From an uncultured Oscillospiraceae bacterium (lineage in GTDB: Bacteria > Bacillota > Clostridia > Oscillospirales > Oscillospiraceae): a stretch of DNA of 21,269 nt. The translations under genes and the position numbers were made by a program. The stretch covers positions 1 through 21,269 of the forward strand of contig CAKTQP010000033.1 of NCBI GenBank assembly GCA_934597165.1, given 5' to 3'. This document shows positions 14,323-21,195 of the stretch, one piece after another (the stretch's first letter is position 1; every line of letters starts with the position of its first letter). The notes beneath the pieces are model-generated. The model was not told the DNA's origin. It saw only the letters and a list, made by a program, of their open reading frames with translations, and did not search any database.

Positions 14323-15003
14323 TCAATGCTTGTTCTTCTTGACGACCAGGTTGCCGACAACCTGGATGATGCTGACGATGATAAATACCACGATGACGGT
14401 GACCCAAGTCACGTCGGTCATGTTCCGGTCATGGCCATACTGGATGGCGAAGTTGCCCAGGCCGCCGGAACCGACGGCACCAGCCATTGCAGTCAAGCCA
14501 ACCAAGCTGATGGCGGTGATGGTGGTACCCCGCGCAATGGCGGAGATGCTCTCCCGCAGGTACACCCGGAAGATGATCTCCAGCGGGCTGGAACCCATGG
14601 ACAGGACGGCTTCGATGAGGCCATGATCCAGCTCGTCCAGTGCGCCCTCCACCTGGCGGGAGAAGAAAGGCACGGTGCCCATGATGAGGGGGACGATGGC
14701 GCCGGGGACGTTGATGGCAGTACCCATGATGGCACGGGAGAGGGGGATGACCCAGGTGAGCAGGATGATAAAGGGGATGGAGCGGAAGAAGTTCACCAGC
14801 TTATCCAGCACCTGATAGACCACGTTCTGCTCCAGGATACCGCCGGGTTTGGTGACGGTGAGGACGATGCCCAGGAACAGGCCCAGGACAAAGGCGATGC
14901 TGCCCGACCAGCCCACCATGATGAGGGTATCTCCTATGGCCTGGTAAAAGTCAGGTAATCTGTCCATCACGTTGGGCATGATGCCAGTCAAAAATTCCGT
15001 CAT
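14323..15003 (-). CDS. metI: Methionine-type ABC transporter permease
   Basis: This 226-residue inner-membrane permease of the MetI family has about five membrane segments. The family motif VEGALDELDHGLIEAVLSMGSSPLEIIFRV contains the EAA loop that docks on the ATPase. FFRSIPFIILLTWVIPLSR and TAMAGAVGSGGLGNFAI are typical of MetI. Its ATG overlaps the stop of metN by four bases (ATGA type), so translation is coupled and the two proteins are made in proportion. Here metI is followed by a dehydrogenase gene rather than metQ. Confidence 0.95.
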   Translation of the reverse strand: MTEFLTGIMPNVMDRLPDFYQAIGDTLIMVGWSGSIAFVLGLFLGIVLTVTKPGGILEQNVVYQVLDKLVNFFRSIPFIILLTWVIPLSRAIMGTAINVPGAIVPLIMGTVPFFSRQVEGALDELDHGLIEAVLSMGSSPLEIIFRVYLRESISAIARGTTITAISLVGLTAMAGAVGSGGLGNFAIQYGHDRNMTDVTWVTVIVVFIIVSIIQVVGNLVVKKNKH

Positions 15004-16037
15004 TGCCGAATCACCTCCACACCGACATTTTTCTCTTTCAAATAGGTAAGGGCTGCGTCAATCTGCCCGCTGTCGCCGCTGAAGATGGCGACGGTCCCGC
15101 CGATGGGTGCGTTCTGGACGATCTCCACATCGGCGAAGATGATATTTAAGGTAATCCCAAACTTTTGGGTGATGAGCGAGATCAACGGCTCCGATGGGTT
15201 CCGCTCCACATAGGACAAGCGGACGATCCGCTCACCCGGCTTCAAGGCCACCACCGGAGAATCGTCTGCGATCAGCTCCTCGATCTTTTGCAGGTTGGAG
15301 GTGGTCTTGATGAAGTCCCTTGTGATGGGCTCCTTGGGGGTAGCGAACACGGAGAACACCGTTCCCTCCTCCACCACCTTGCCGTGATCCATCACTGCAA
15401 CTCGGTTACAGATTTCCTTCACCACCGCCATCTCATGGGTGATGACCACGATGGTGATGCCCAAGGTCTGGTTCAGGTGGTGGAGCAGGCGCAAAATGGC
15501 TTTGGTGGTCTGGGGGTCTAAGGCCGAGGTGGCTTCGTCACAGAGCAAGATCTTGGGGTCGTTGGCCAAGGCTCGTGCGATGGCCACCCGCTGCTTTTGA
15601 CCGCCGGAGAGCTGGCTGGGGTAGGCGTTCTCCTTGTCAGCGATGCCCACCAGCTCCAACAGGCTGTGGACCTTTGCTCGAATCTCTTCCTTGCTCAGGC
15701 CGCTGCCCCGGAGAGGGTAAGCCACGTTGCCGAAGATGGTGCGGGAGGGCATGAGGTTGAAGTGCTGAAAGATCATGCCGATCTTTTTCCGCGCCTGGCG
15801 TAGTTCCTTGGCGGACATTCGGGTCAGCTCCTGCCCGTCCACCTCCACGCTGCCGGAGGTGGGTCGCTCCAGCAGGTTGATACATCGCACCAGGGTGGAT
15901 TTCCCCGCCCCGGAGAACCCGATGATGCCGAAAATATCGCCATCCTGGATGGTCAGGCTTACGTCGTCCACCGCGTGGACTTGCTTTGTTTTATCGGAGC
16001 CAGCAAACACTTTGCTGACGTGCTGCAATGCGATCAT
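15000..16037 (-). CDS. metN: Methionine-type ABC transporter ATP-binding protein
   Basis: This 345-residue ATPase drives uptake through MetI. It shows Walker A GFSGAGKST at 40-48, the Q-loop Q91, the signature LSGGQKQR at 143-150, Walker B ILLCDEATSALD from 163, the switch His in VVITHEMAVV, and a C-terminal NIL regulatory domain (about 270-345). The NIL domain is diagnostic of MetN and binds methionine for feedback inhibition in E. coli. The ATG at 16037 has GGAGGG upstream. It is the first structural gene after the lysR gene, with a promoter and an upstream palindrome in the 132-base gap. The leader is only about 20 bases, too short for a SAM riboswitch. Confidence 0.96.
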   Translation of the reverse strand: MIALQHVSKVFAGSDKTKQVHAVDDVSLTIQDGDIFGIIGFSGAGKSTLVRCINLLERPTSGSVEVDGQELTRMSAKELRQARKKIGMIFQHFNLMPSRTIFGNVAYPLRGSGLSKEEIRAKVHSLLELVGIADKENAYPSQLSGGQKQRVAIARALANDPKILLCDEATSALDPQTTKAILRLLHHLNQTLGITIVVITHEMAVVKEICNRVAVMDHGKVVEEGTVFSVFATPKEPITRDFIKTTSNLQKIEELIADDSPVVALKPGERIVRLSYVERNPSEPLISLITQKFGITLNIIFADVEIVQNAPIGGTVAIFSGDSGQIDAALTYLKEKNVGVEVIRQ

Positions 16038-16063
16038 GGGGTCTCTCCCTCCTTCGTGGGGCT

Positions 16064-16094
16064 ATTATAGACCCAGATTGCACGGGCTGTCCAA
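16064..16094 (-). promoter_or_regulatory. Promoter of the metN cluster
   Basis: Minus-strand TATAAT (plus 16064-16069) is preceded by TGGACA at 18-base spacing, or TTGGAC at 19. The -35 is weak and the spacer long, as expected of an activator-dependent promoter. The predicted start is near 16057. Confidence 0.7.
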
Positions 16095-16116
16095 TATCAC
16101 ATGAATATAGTAGGCA

Positions 16117-16131
16117 ATAGATTCGATCTAT
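16117..16131. promoter_or_regulatory. Probable LysR-type regulator binding site (T-N11-A palindrome)
   Basis: ATAGAT-TCG-ATCTAT is a perfect 15-bp palindrome that contains the T-N11-A consensus (T 16118, A 16130). Its centre lies about 67 bases upstream of the predicted metN start, the classical recognition position of LysR activators. The adjacent lysR gene is the obvious candidate to bind it. Confidence 0.7.
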
Positions 16132-16169
16132 AACTGAGCGTTCTGTGCGTGACGGCAGAACAGCTGTCC

Positions 16170-17108
16170 TCAGGTCTGCCCTGCCTGCTGGGCTTTCAGC
16201 AGGTATTCCTCCACTTCCTTGATATAAAGCGCACCGATCTCGCTCAAAATGGAACTTTTTTTGGTGATATAGCCGATTTCCATCACGCTGTTCTCCTCCA
16301 CCGAGTCCGCCTCAAAGGGCACCGCCAGGTAGTCGCTGCCGTTCAGCTCCTCGCAGATGATGCCGGAACAGAGGGTGTAGCCGTTGAGGCCCACCATCAG
16401 GTTGAGCATGGTGGCTCGGTCGCAGGCTTTGATGGTGCGGGTGTATTCGTTGGTGCTCAAGATCTCCTCGGCGAAGTAGAAGGACGCGGCGTCTCCCTGC
16501 TCAAAGGACAGGCAGGGGTAGTCCTTGAGCTGCTCAAAGCGGATGGATTTCTCCTTGGCCAGCGGGTGGCCTGCCCACAGGTAGACGTAGGCTTGGCAGT
16601 CGATGAGGTGGTGAAATTCCAGCCGGTTTGCCCGCAGTAATTTCTGAATGGCGGAGCGGTTAAAGTCGCTGAGGTAGAGAATCCCCACCTCGCTGCGCAG
16701 GTTGGCCACGTCGGCGATGACGTCGCGGGTCTTGGTCTCCCGGATGGCAAATTCGTACTGGGACATATCAAAACCCTTCACCAACTCCACGAAGGCTTTC
16801 ACGGCGAAGGAGTAATGCTGGGTGGAGACGCCGAACTTCTTTTTCAGGTTCTTCCCGTCCCCGTACTTCTCCAGCAGCTCCTCGTACTGGCTGTAGACCT
16901 GCCGGGCGTAGAGCAAAAACTCCGCCCCGTCCTGGGTCAGGGTGACCCCGCGGCCGCTGCGGTGGAAGATGGTGATGCCCAACTCCTTTTCCAGTTCCTG
17001 CATGGCGCTGGTCAGGGAGGGCTGGGCAATATAGAGGAATTCCGCGGCTTTGTTCAGGGAACCTTTCTCCGCGATGGTGATGGCATAATGCAGCTGTTGT
17101 AACGTCAT
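16170..17108 (-). CDS. LysR-family transcriptional regulator of the metN cluster
   Basis: This 312-residue protein has a typical N-terminal winged helix-turn-helix (about 1-60; LHYAITIAEKGSLNKAAEFL then QPSLTSAMQELEKELG and FHRSGRGVTLT), a linker helix, and a two-lobe LysR effector domain. The effector is unknown; a 2-oxo acid, hydroxy acid or sulphur metabolite would suit the neighbours. A stop at 16170 is followed 132 bases later by metN on the same strand, with a separate promoter and a LysR-like site between. The ATG at 17108 has GAAAGGAAA upstream, a moderate site. A second T-N11-A palindrome near its own start suggests autoregulation. Relatives next to transport operons usually control that operon. 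Confidence 0.92.
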   Translation of the reverse strand: MTLQQLHYAITIAEKGSLNKAAEFLYIAQPSLTSAMQELEKELGITIFHRSGRGVTLTQDGAEFLLYARQVYSQYEELLEKYGDGKNLKKKFGVSTQHYSFAVKAFVELVKGFDMSQYEFAIRETKTRDVIADVANLRSEVGILYLSDFNRSAIQKLLRANRLEFHHLIDCQAYVYLWAGHPLAKEKSIRFEQLKDYPCLSFEQGDAASFYFAEEILSTNEYTRTIKACDRATMLNLMVGLNGYTLCSGIICEELNGSDYLAVPFEADSVEENSVMEIGYITKKSSILSEIGALYIKEVEEYLLKAQQAGQT

Positions 17109-17150
17109 CTTTCAATTTCCTTTCTCTCTGTCTCCAAACGGACAGGCCAA

Positions 17151-17172
17151 GAGGGAACCTGCCGGCTCCCTC
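17151..17172 (-). promoter_or_regulatory. Stable hairpin in the lysR leader
   Basis: In the transcript, GAGGGAGCC pairs with GGTTCCCTC (9 bp, one G-U) around a GGCA loop, about 42 bases before the lysR start codon. There is no T run, so it is not a terminator. It may stabilise the leader or tune translation. Confidence 0.4.
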
Positions 17173-17188
17173 TCTCCCCTGTCGCATC

Positions 17189-17209
17189 AACATATCATTT
17201 TCATATGTT
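17189..17209. promoter_or_regulatory. Palindrome at the lysR start site, possible autoregulatory operator
   Basis: AACATAT and ATATGTT are perfect arms separated by 7 bases, containing a T-N11-A core. It begins about 3 bases downstream of the -10 element, so it overlaps the expected start site. A LysR protein bound here would repress its own gene. The core shares only the ATA/TAT edges with the site at 16117-16131. Confidence 0.5.
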
Positions 17210-17211
17210 TT

Positions 17212-17241
17212 AGTGTACCATCCCCCCACCCTCCCTGTCAA
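17212..17241 (-). promoter_or_regulatory. Promoter of lysR
   Basis: Minus-strand TTGACA, an 18-base G-rich spacer and TACACT (plus 17236-17241 and 17212-17217). The -35 directly abuts the terminator of the preceding gene. Confidence 0.7.
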
Positions 17242-17247
17242 GAAAAC

Positions 17248-17273
17248 AGCTCCCAACCATCCGATTGGGAGCT
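17248..17273 (-). terminator. Terminator of the metallophosphoesterase gene
   Basis: A perfect 9-bp stem (17248-17256 with 17265-17273) with an 8-base loop is followed on the minus strand by GTTTTCTT, and starts 11 bases after the gene's stop. Confidence 0.85.
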
Positions 17274-17283
17274 ATGCTGTACC

Positions 17284-18411
17284 TTATTTCGCCGCCGTGC
17301 CGGTCACGTCGATGACCACGAACTCCGACCAGCAGCCGGTCTTGAACTGGATGGCCCAGTCGGAGATGCCGGAGGTGACCACGAACTTCGTGTTGCCCCG
17401 GGTCTCGGTGCCGTAGACCCGGTCGTTCCCGCCGATGCCGGTGAGCTGCTGGATCTGGACGAAGGGGAAGAGCTGTCCCCCGTGGGTGTGACCGGAGAGG
17501 ACCAGGTCCACGCCGGACTGGGCTTGGGCGTCGTAGTCGCAGGGCTGGTGATCCAGGACGATCTGGTATTTGTCCGCGTCCAGCAACTCGGTCAGCTCGT
17601 CCATGGACGCCCGGTAGCCGTCGAAATCATACGCCTCAGACGCATCCTGTCGGCCGATGAGGTAGAACTGGCCGCCCAACAGCACAGACTCGTCCTCCAG
17701 CACGGTGACCCCGTCGGCAGTCAGCTCCGCCTTCAGGTCGTCCCCGTCATAGCCGCGGGCGCCGTTGCTGTACTTGCCCTTGTCGTGGTTTCCGAAGACG
17801 AAGTAGACGCCATAGGGCGCGTCCAGTTGTCCCAGCGCACGGGCAGCGGTCTCCATGTCCGCCTTGCTGGAACCCTCGTCCACAAAGTCCCCGACCACCA
17901 CCACCACATCCGGGTCGGTGGCGGCCACCTTCTTCAAGTGCTCGGCAAAGCCGTCCCCGTCAAAGGTGGTGCCCATGTGGGAGTCGGCCACCAGGGCGAT
18001 GCGCAGATTGCCGACGGCTTTGTCGGTCTGGATGGTGTAGTTGGTCTGCCAGACGTGGTTGGCCTGGTACCAGCCCAGGGCCAAGTAGCCCACGGTGAAC
18101 AGGATGGCCACGAGACCGGCGTAGTATCGGCGAAAATCCCGTTTGCGCACCTTCTTGACCACCCAGAACACCCCGTCCCAGATCAGCCAGAACACCACCA
18201 GGTGCAGCAGGCAGATGGCGGCGTTCATCATCCCCCAGACCAGCCACAGCACAGCAAAGGGCACTGCCACCAGCAGGGCGCTGAACAGCCAGGACATCGC
18301 GCGTCTGTCGCCGGCCAGGGCGTTGGGCAGGCGGAAGCGGTGCATTTTGCGGACTAAGTAGACCACACCGGCCAGGAGCATACCGGCAAAAATGAAGAGC
18401 CATAACAGCAT
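17284..18411 (-). CDS. Membrane-anchored calcineurin-like metallophosphoesterase
   Basis: This 375-residue protein has four hydrophobic N-terminal segments (about 1-20, 40-60, 62-86, 98-114), then a metallophosphoesterase domain that should face outward. The two-metal motifs are complete: DSHMG (D143, H145), GDFVDE at 174-179, GNHD at 207-210, a later His in LDHQPCDYD, and SGHTHGGQ. The layout matches the YkuE/YaeI-type membrane phosphoesterases, some of which act on lipid-linked substrates; the substrate here is unknown. The ATG at 18411 has GGAGG eight bases upstream, and the earlier TTG lies within that site. It has its own promoter and terminator and seems independent of the neighbouring genes. 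Confidence 0.92.
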   Translation of the reverse strand: MLLWLFIFAGMLLAGVVYLVRKMHRFRLPNALAGDRRAMSWLFSALLVAVPFAVLWLVWGMMNAAICLLHLVVFWLIWDGVFWVVKKVRKRDFRRYYAGLVAILFTVGYLALGWYQANHVWQTNYTIQTDKAVGNLRIALVADSHMGTTFDGDGFAEHLKKVAATDPDVVVVVGDFVDEGSSKADMETAARALGQLDAPYGVYFVFGNHDKGKYSNGARGYDGDDLKAELTADGVTVLEDESVLLGGQFYLIGRQDASEAYDFDGYRASMDELTELLDADKYQIVLDHQPCDYDAQAQSGVDLVLSGHTHGGQLFPFVQIQQLTGIGGNDRVYGTETRGNTKFVVTSGISDWAIQFKTGCWSEFVVIDVTGTAAK

Positions 18412-18445
18412 GAGGGACACCTCCAACGGGATATTTTCTGGTCAC

Positions 18446-18474
18446 ATTATACTGGTTTGTTCGCCCCATGAAAA
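18446..18474 (-). promoter_or_regulatory. Promoter of the metallophosphoesterase gene
   Basis: Minus-strand TTTTCA, a 17-base spacer and TATAAT (plus 18469-18474 and 18446-18451) lie about 35 bases upstream of the start codon. Confidence 0.65.
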
Positions 18475-18546
18475 GCCCCTCTTCGGTTCTCATTTCACCC
18501 AATTTTATCGGTTTTATCCGGCAATCGCCGTGCAAAAGCGACGAAA

Positions 18547-18578
18547 ACGACGTATCCTCCCGTAAGAAGACACGTCGT
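18547..18578 (-). terminator. Terminator of the YoaP-like acetyltransferase gene
   Basis: A 13-bp stem (18547-18559 with 18566-18578, two G-U pairs in the transcript) with a 6-base loop is followed on the minus strand by TTTTCG. It starts 4 bases after the gene's stop codon. Confidence 0.82.
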
Positions 18579-18582
18579 CTGC

Positions 18583-19347
18583 TCATTTTTTGCCCCGTTT
18601 CAGGATGCGCTCTAAGGTGGGGATGTCCAGCAGGTTCACAGTCTGGAACTGCCCCTGGTAGAACACTGCCCAGTTGTTGAAAACGCAGGGCAGGGCTTTG
18701 GCCTGTTCCAGGGTCTCCACTAGGCGGAAGGTCACGGGGATGCCTTTTTCTTGGCAGTGCTCCTGCACCAGCTCCACCCGTTGGAGGATGAAGGGACACT
18801 GCATATCATAGTAGATGGTCAGCTCCTGTCCCGGGATGGACTGGCCTTTGGCGGACGGGGTGAAGTGTGGGATGGTGCCGTCAAAGGAGAGAGCCAGCAG
18901 CTCGTAGCCGTCCGCTGTGGTGTCCACGGTCTGGAAGCCGAATTTCTGCGCGAACGCCTGGCTGGTCAGCCACGCCTTCTGCTTCTTCGCGCCCAACAGG
19001 CAGACGCCGGACTTGCCCTGGGCTTTGGCGTCCGCTAAGCAATATTCCAGCAACGCCTGACCATAGCCGTGCTTTTTGCACTTGCCGTCCACCCACAGGC
19101 AATAGATATAAAGGTAGTTCTCCCCCTCCACCGGCACCCACGCCGTCTCTAAGGGGGCGTACTCGATCATAACACAGCCCTTCTGGTCCAGCTTCCGGAA
19201 CACGTGTCCCTCTTTCAGCCGCTCCGCCAGCCACTGGCGTTTCGCCTCCACACCGGGGTGCTTTTTCCGGGTGCGGATGATGCAGCACAGGTGCTCATCG
19301 GCCAGGTTTTCCGGGGTCAGGTTGATAAATTCTGCTTTTGGCTCCAT
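18583..19347 (-). CDS. GNAT acetyltransferase with YoaP-like C-terminal domain
   Basis: This 254-residue protein has the size and two-domain layout of B. subtilis YoaP. Residues about 1-155 form a GNAT acetyltransferase; the acetyl-CoA loop reads KCKKHGYGQALLEYC near 89-103 and AFAQKFGF marks the final helix. Residues about 165-254 form a thioredoxin-like YoaP domain beginning ELTIYYDMQCPF with a single Cys (C184), followed by helix, strand and FNNWAVFYQGQF. The substrate of the family is unknown. The ATG follows GGAGAGGGAGAAAG. It is monocistronic, with a promoter crossed by a 28-bp palindrome, so expression is probably repressor-controlled. The regulator is not obvious in this window. Confidence 0.88.
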   Translation of the reverse strand: MEPKAEFINLTPENLADEHLCCIIRTRKKHPGVEAKRQWLAERLKEGHVFRKLDQKGCVMIEYAPLETAWVPVEGENYLYIYCLWVDGKCKKHGYGQALLEYCLADAKAQGKSGVCLLGAKKQKAWLTSQAFAQKFGFQTVDTTADGYELLALSFDGTIPHFTPSAKGQSIPGQELTIYYDMQCPFILQRVELVQEHCQEKGIPVTFRLVETLEQAKALPCVFNNWAVFYQGQFQTVNLLDIPTLERILKRGKK

Positions 19348-19366
19348 TCTTTCTCCCTCTCCTGTT

Positions 19367-19394
19367 ATATTATACGATACATATCGTATAATAT
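19367..19394. promoter_or_regulatory. 28-bp perfect palindromic operator
   Basis: Two perfect 12-base arms (19367-19378 and 19383-19394) flank ACAT. It covers the -10 region of the yoaP-like promoter and lies just before the gene's ribosome binding site. It could be a dimeric repressor site. Each arm contains a TATAAT in one orientation. As RNA it could also fold into a hairpin, but no T run follows. Confidence 0.7.
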
Positions 19395-19411
19395 CTCTCC
19401 CCTCCTGTCAA
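19383..19411 (-). promoter_or_regulatory. Promoter of the YoaP-like gene
   Basis: Minus-strand TTGACA (plus 19406-19411), a 17-base spacer and TACGAT (plus 19383-19388). The -10 falls in the right arm of the palindrome, so binding there would block RNA polymerase. Confidence 0.65.
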
Positions 19412-19427
19412 CCACCCCTCCTTCCAG

Positions 19428-19456
19428 TTGACAGCTCCCGCCGCTGCCACTATAAT
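19428..19456 (+). promoter_or_regulatory. Consensus promoter of the membrane protein and methyltransferase unit
   Basis: TTGACA at 19428-19433, exactly 17 bases, and TATAAT at 19451-19456 form a perfect consensus promoter. It diverges from the yoaP-like promoter; the two -35 elements are 16 bases apart. Confidence 0.85.
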
Positions 19457-19476
19457 GTGCTTGTCCGAATCCATTC

Positions 19477-19527
19477 CAGCTGCCCGATGGCAGCTGTTTC
19501 AAACCGCATCGGTTAGGTTTCGCTAAC
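19477..19527 (+). promoter_or_regulatory. Two hairpins in the 5' leader
   Basis: CAGCTGCC/GGCAGCTG (19477-19484 with 19489-19496, CGAT loop, then TTT) and GTTAG/CTAAC (19512-19516 with 19523-19527) lie in the roughly 93-base leader before the ATG at 19556. The first could be a weak attenuator. I recognise no riboswitch class. Confidence 0.4.
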
Positions 19528-19555
19528 TGACGCGTCCCAAAAAGGAGAGAGACCC

Positions 19556-20177
19556 ATGACGACCACACATCTACTATTCTTGCTGGCCTGTGCCGGACAC
19601 TTGGTGCTCTGGCGCTGCGACTGGAACTTGACCTATCTGGCCGGGGGACGCTTTGATTTCCGCTGTTTGCAGGACAACGACCGCCTCTCTGCCGTCCTGG
19701 GCGGGACGCCGCTGAAGCAGCCTATGGGCGCGACGATGGCCGGGGTGTTCGCTCTGACGGCGGCGTTTCCGGGGTATCTGGCGCTGTGCCGGTGGATGAA
19801 GGCGGTTTTCCCCACTGTGCGCCGGGCTGATGCTGGCGGGGTGCGTGCTGTTCTTCCTGCCTGGCATGGCACATCATGTGCTCTGCGGGGCGTTGGAGTG
19901 GTTTTATCTGCGGCTGGGACGGACAGAGGAGGCGCGGGAGGTCATCGTGGACTTTTTCAAGGGCACCTCCGCCACCATGTTCCTCTGCTATCTGGGGTTG
20001 CTGCTCTTTGTGGTGTCCCTGTTCGTGGCCGTGGTCAGCGGTGGGACCAGCTTGCCCCGCTGGGCGTGTCTGTGCAACACCCTGCCCCTGTTTTTGCTGC
20101 TGTCCCCTCTGCGCATTGTGGGGACGATGAACTTGGTCAGCGCGGTGATGTTTTTGGGGTTATTTGTTTTGATTTGA
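19556..20177 (+). pseudogene. Multi-pass membrane protein gene interrupted by a frameshift
   Basis: Two overlapping frames together make one protein. The first, from the ATG at 19556, encodes about 86 good residues: a first membrane span HLLFLLACAGHLVLW, GGRFDFRCLQDNDRL and a second span, up to RWMKAVFP. After that it turns Arg/Gly-rich and loses membrane character. The other frame takes over at about 19812 with PLCAGLMLAGCVLFFLPG, then AHHVLCGALEWFYLRLG and three further spans, ending at 20177. Removing one base from the C4 run at 19810-19813 joins them into a protein of about 206 residues with six spans. The family looks like an uncharacterised clostridial membrane family (perhaps DUF6796, from memory). 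Ribosome binding site AAAAAGGAG and the promoter are intact, so this may be a recent mutation or a sequencing error. It lies 11 bases before the methyltransferase gene. Confidence 0.8.
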
Positions 20178-20188
20178 GGTGAAAGAAC

Positions 20189-21031
20189 ATGAAATATCAC
20201 ATTGAAAAGAACACGGTACAGGAGACCCTGGTCATCCCCCTGTACGGCCGCAAGATGTGCTCGGAGCTGTTCCCCCAGCTGTTCCGGGACGAGACTGCCA
20301 TCCGGCTCATGGACCAGATCGACTACGACTTCTCCGCCCTGGCGCAGAAGTCTCAGAGCACGGTGCAGCAGTTCGGGTTCCTGGAGGTGGCCATGCGGCA
20401 GAACGACCTGGCGTGGGAGGTGCGGGACTACCTGAAGGCACACCCCAAGGCGGCGGTGGTCAATCTGGGCTGCGGGCTGGACGATACCGGGCGGAGCTGC
20501 GACAACGGGTGCTGCAAGCTGTACAACCTGGATTTCCCGGACGTCATCGCCGTGCGGAATGCGTTATTACCCGCCGGTGAACGGGAGGAGAACATCCCCT
20601 GTGACCTGAACGACGTCTCCTGGTTCGAGCGCATCGACGCCAGCGAAGGAGCGGTCTTTTTCGCCGCCGGGGTGTTCTACTACTTCCTGACCGAGCAGTT
20701 CCAAGCGCTGGTTCAAGCCATGGCGCAGGCGTTTCCCGGTGGGCGGCTGGTGTTCGACGCTGCGGGGAAGGCGGCGGTGAAGATGATGCTGAAGACGTGG
20801 ATCCGGGATGCTGAGATAAAGGACGTGGGAGCGTACTTCTCCGTGTCCGACGCCTGGCGGGAGCTGTCTTCCTGGGCGCCCGGCTTGCAGGTATCCAGCC
20901 GTGGGTATATGCTGGGGTATCAAAGTTTGGACGATCCGTCGGTGAAGAGGTTATACCGGCTGCTGGCGAAGATCGGCGACGGGTGGATGAAGATGCAGAT
21001 CGTGCGGATGGAGTTCGGCGGACAGATATGA
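20189..21031 (+). CDS. Class I SAM-dependent methyltransferase, LCM/PPM family
   Basis: This 280-residue protein belongs to the leucine carboxyl methyltransferase-like family, which also includes polyketide and small-molecule O-methyltransferases. The SAM site is VVNLGCGLDDTGR near 91-103. YNLDFPDVIAVRNALLP follows with the acidic ribose-binding residue, then IPCDLNDVSWF and AAGVFYYFLTEQF. These sit in the expected order for a Rossmann methyltransferase. Clostridial members have no known substrate. GAGGTG lies seven bases before the ATG, and the preceding membrane gene ends 11 bases upstream, so the two are one transcript. The pairing suggests a membrane-linked substrate or export role, but this is inference. 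Confidence 0.9.
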   Translation: MKYHIEKNTVQETLVIPLYGRKMCSELFPQLFRDETAIRLMDQIDYDFSALAQKSQSTVQQFGFLEVAMRQNDLAWEVRDYLKAHPKAAVVNLGCGLDDTGRSCDNGCCKLYNLDFPDVIAVRNALLPAGEREENIPCDLNDVSWFERIDASEGAVFFAAGVFYYFLTEQFQALVQAMAQAFPGGRLVFDAAGKAAVKMMLKTWIRDAEIKDVGAYFSVSDAWRELSSWAPGLQVSSRGYMLGYQSLDDPSVKRLYRLLAKIGDGWMKMQIVRMEFGGQI

Positions 21032-21075
21032 CTGCTGTCAAGACGGAAAAAGTTCCAATGACTCCCTTTCAACTA

Positions 21076-21104
21076 TTGAAATTTCTCCTCTATTCCTGTA
21101 ACAT
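21076..21104 (+). promoter_or_regulatory. Candidate promoter of the gene at the right edge
   Basis: TTGAAA at 21076-21081, a 17-base spacer and TAACAT at 21099-21104 precede the start codon at 21196 by about 90 bases. The gap 21032-21195 is less GC-rich than its neighbours and holds no gene I can support. Confidence 0.45.
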
Positions 21105-21195
21105 AAAATACGTGCATTGCGTCGGTAACGATGATGGCACGTCCCTGCCCCTCTTTCCGGTGTCTATGCGCGATCAAATCTGATGGAGGTGCAGC

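Noticed and set aside
16038..16169. A SAM riboswitch or T-box before metN
   Set aside because: The TATAAT at 16064-16069 leaves a leader of only about 20 bases, and no S-box or T-box core is recognisable in the gap.
21028..21183. A 51-residue frame overlapping the methyltransferase stop by ATGA
   Set aside because: No convincing ribosome binding site, no coding-like third-position bias, no recognisable features, and it would cover the promoter of the next gene.
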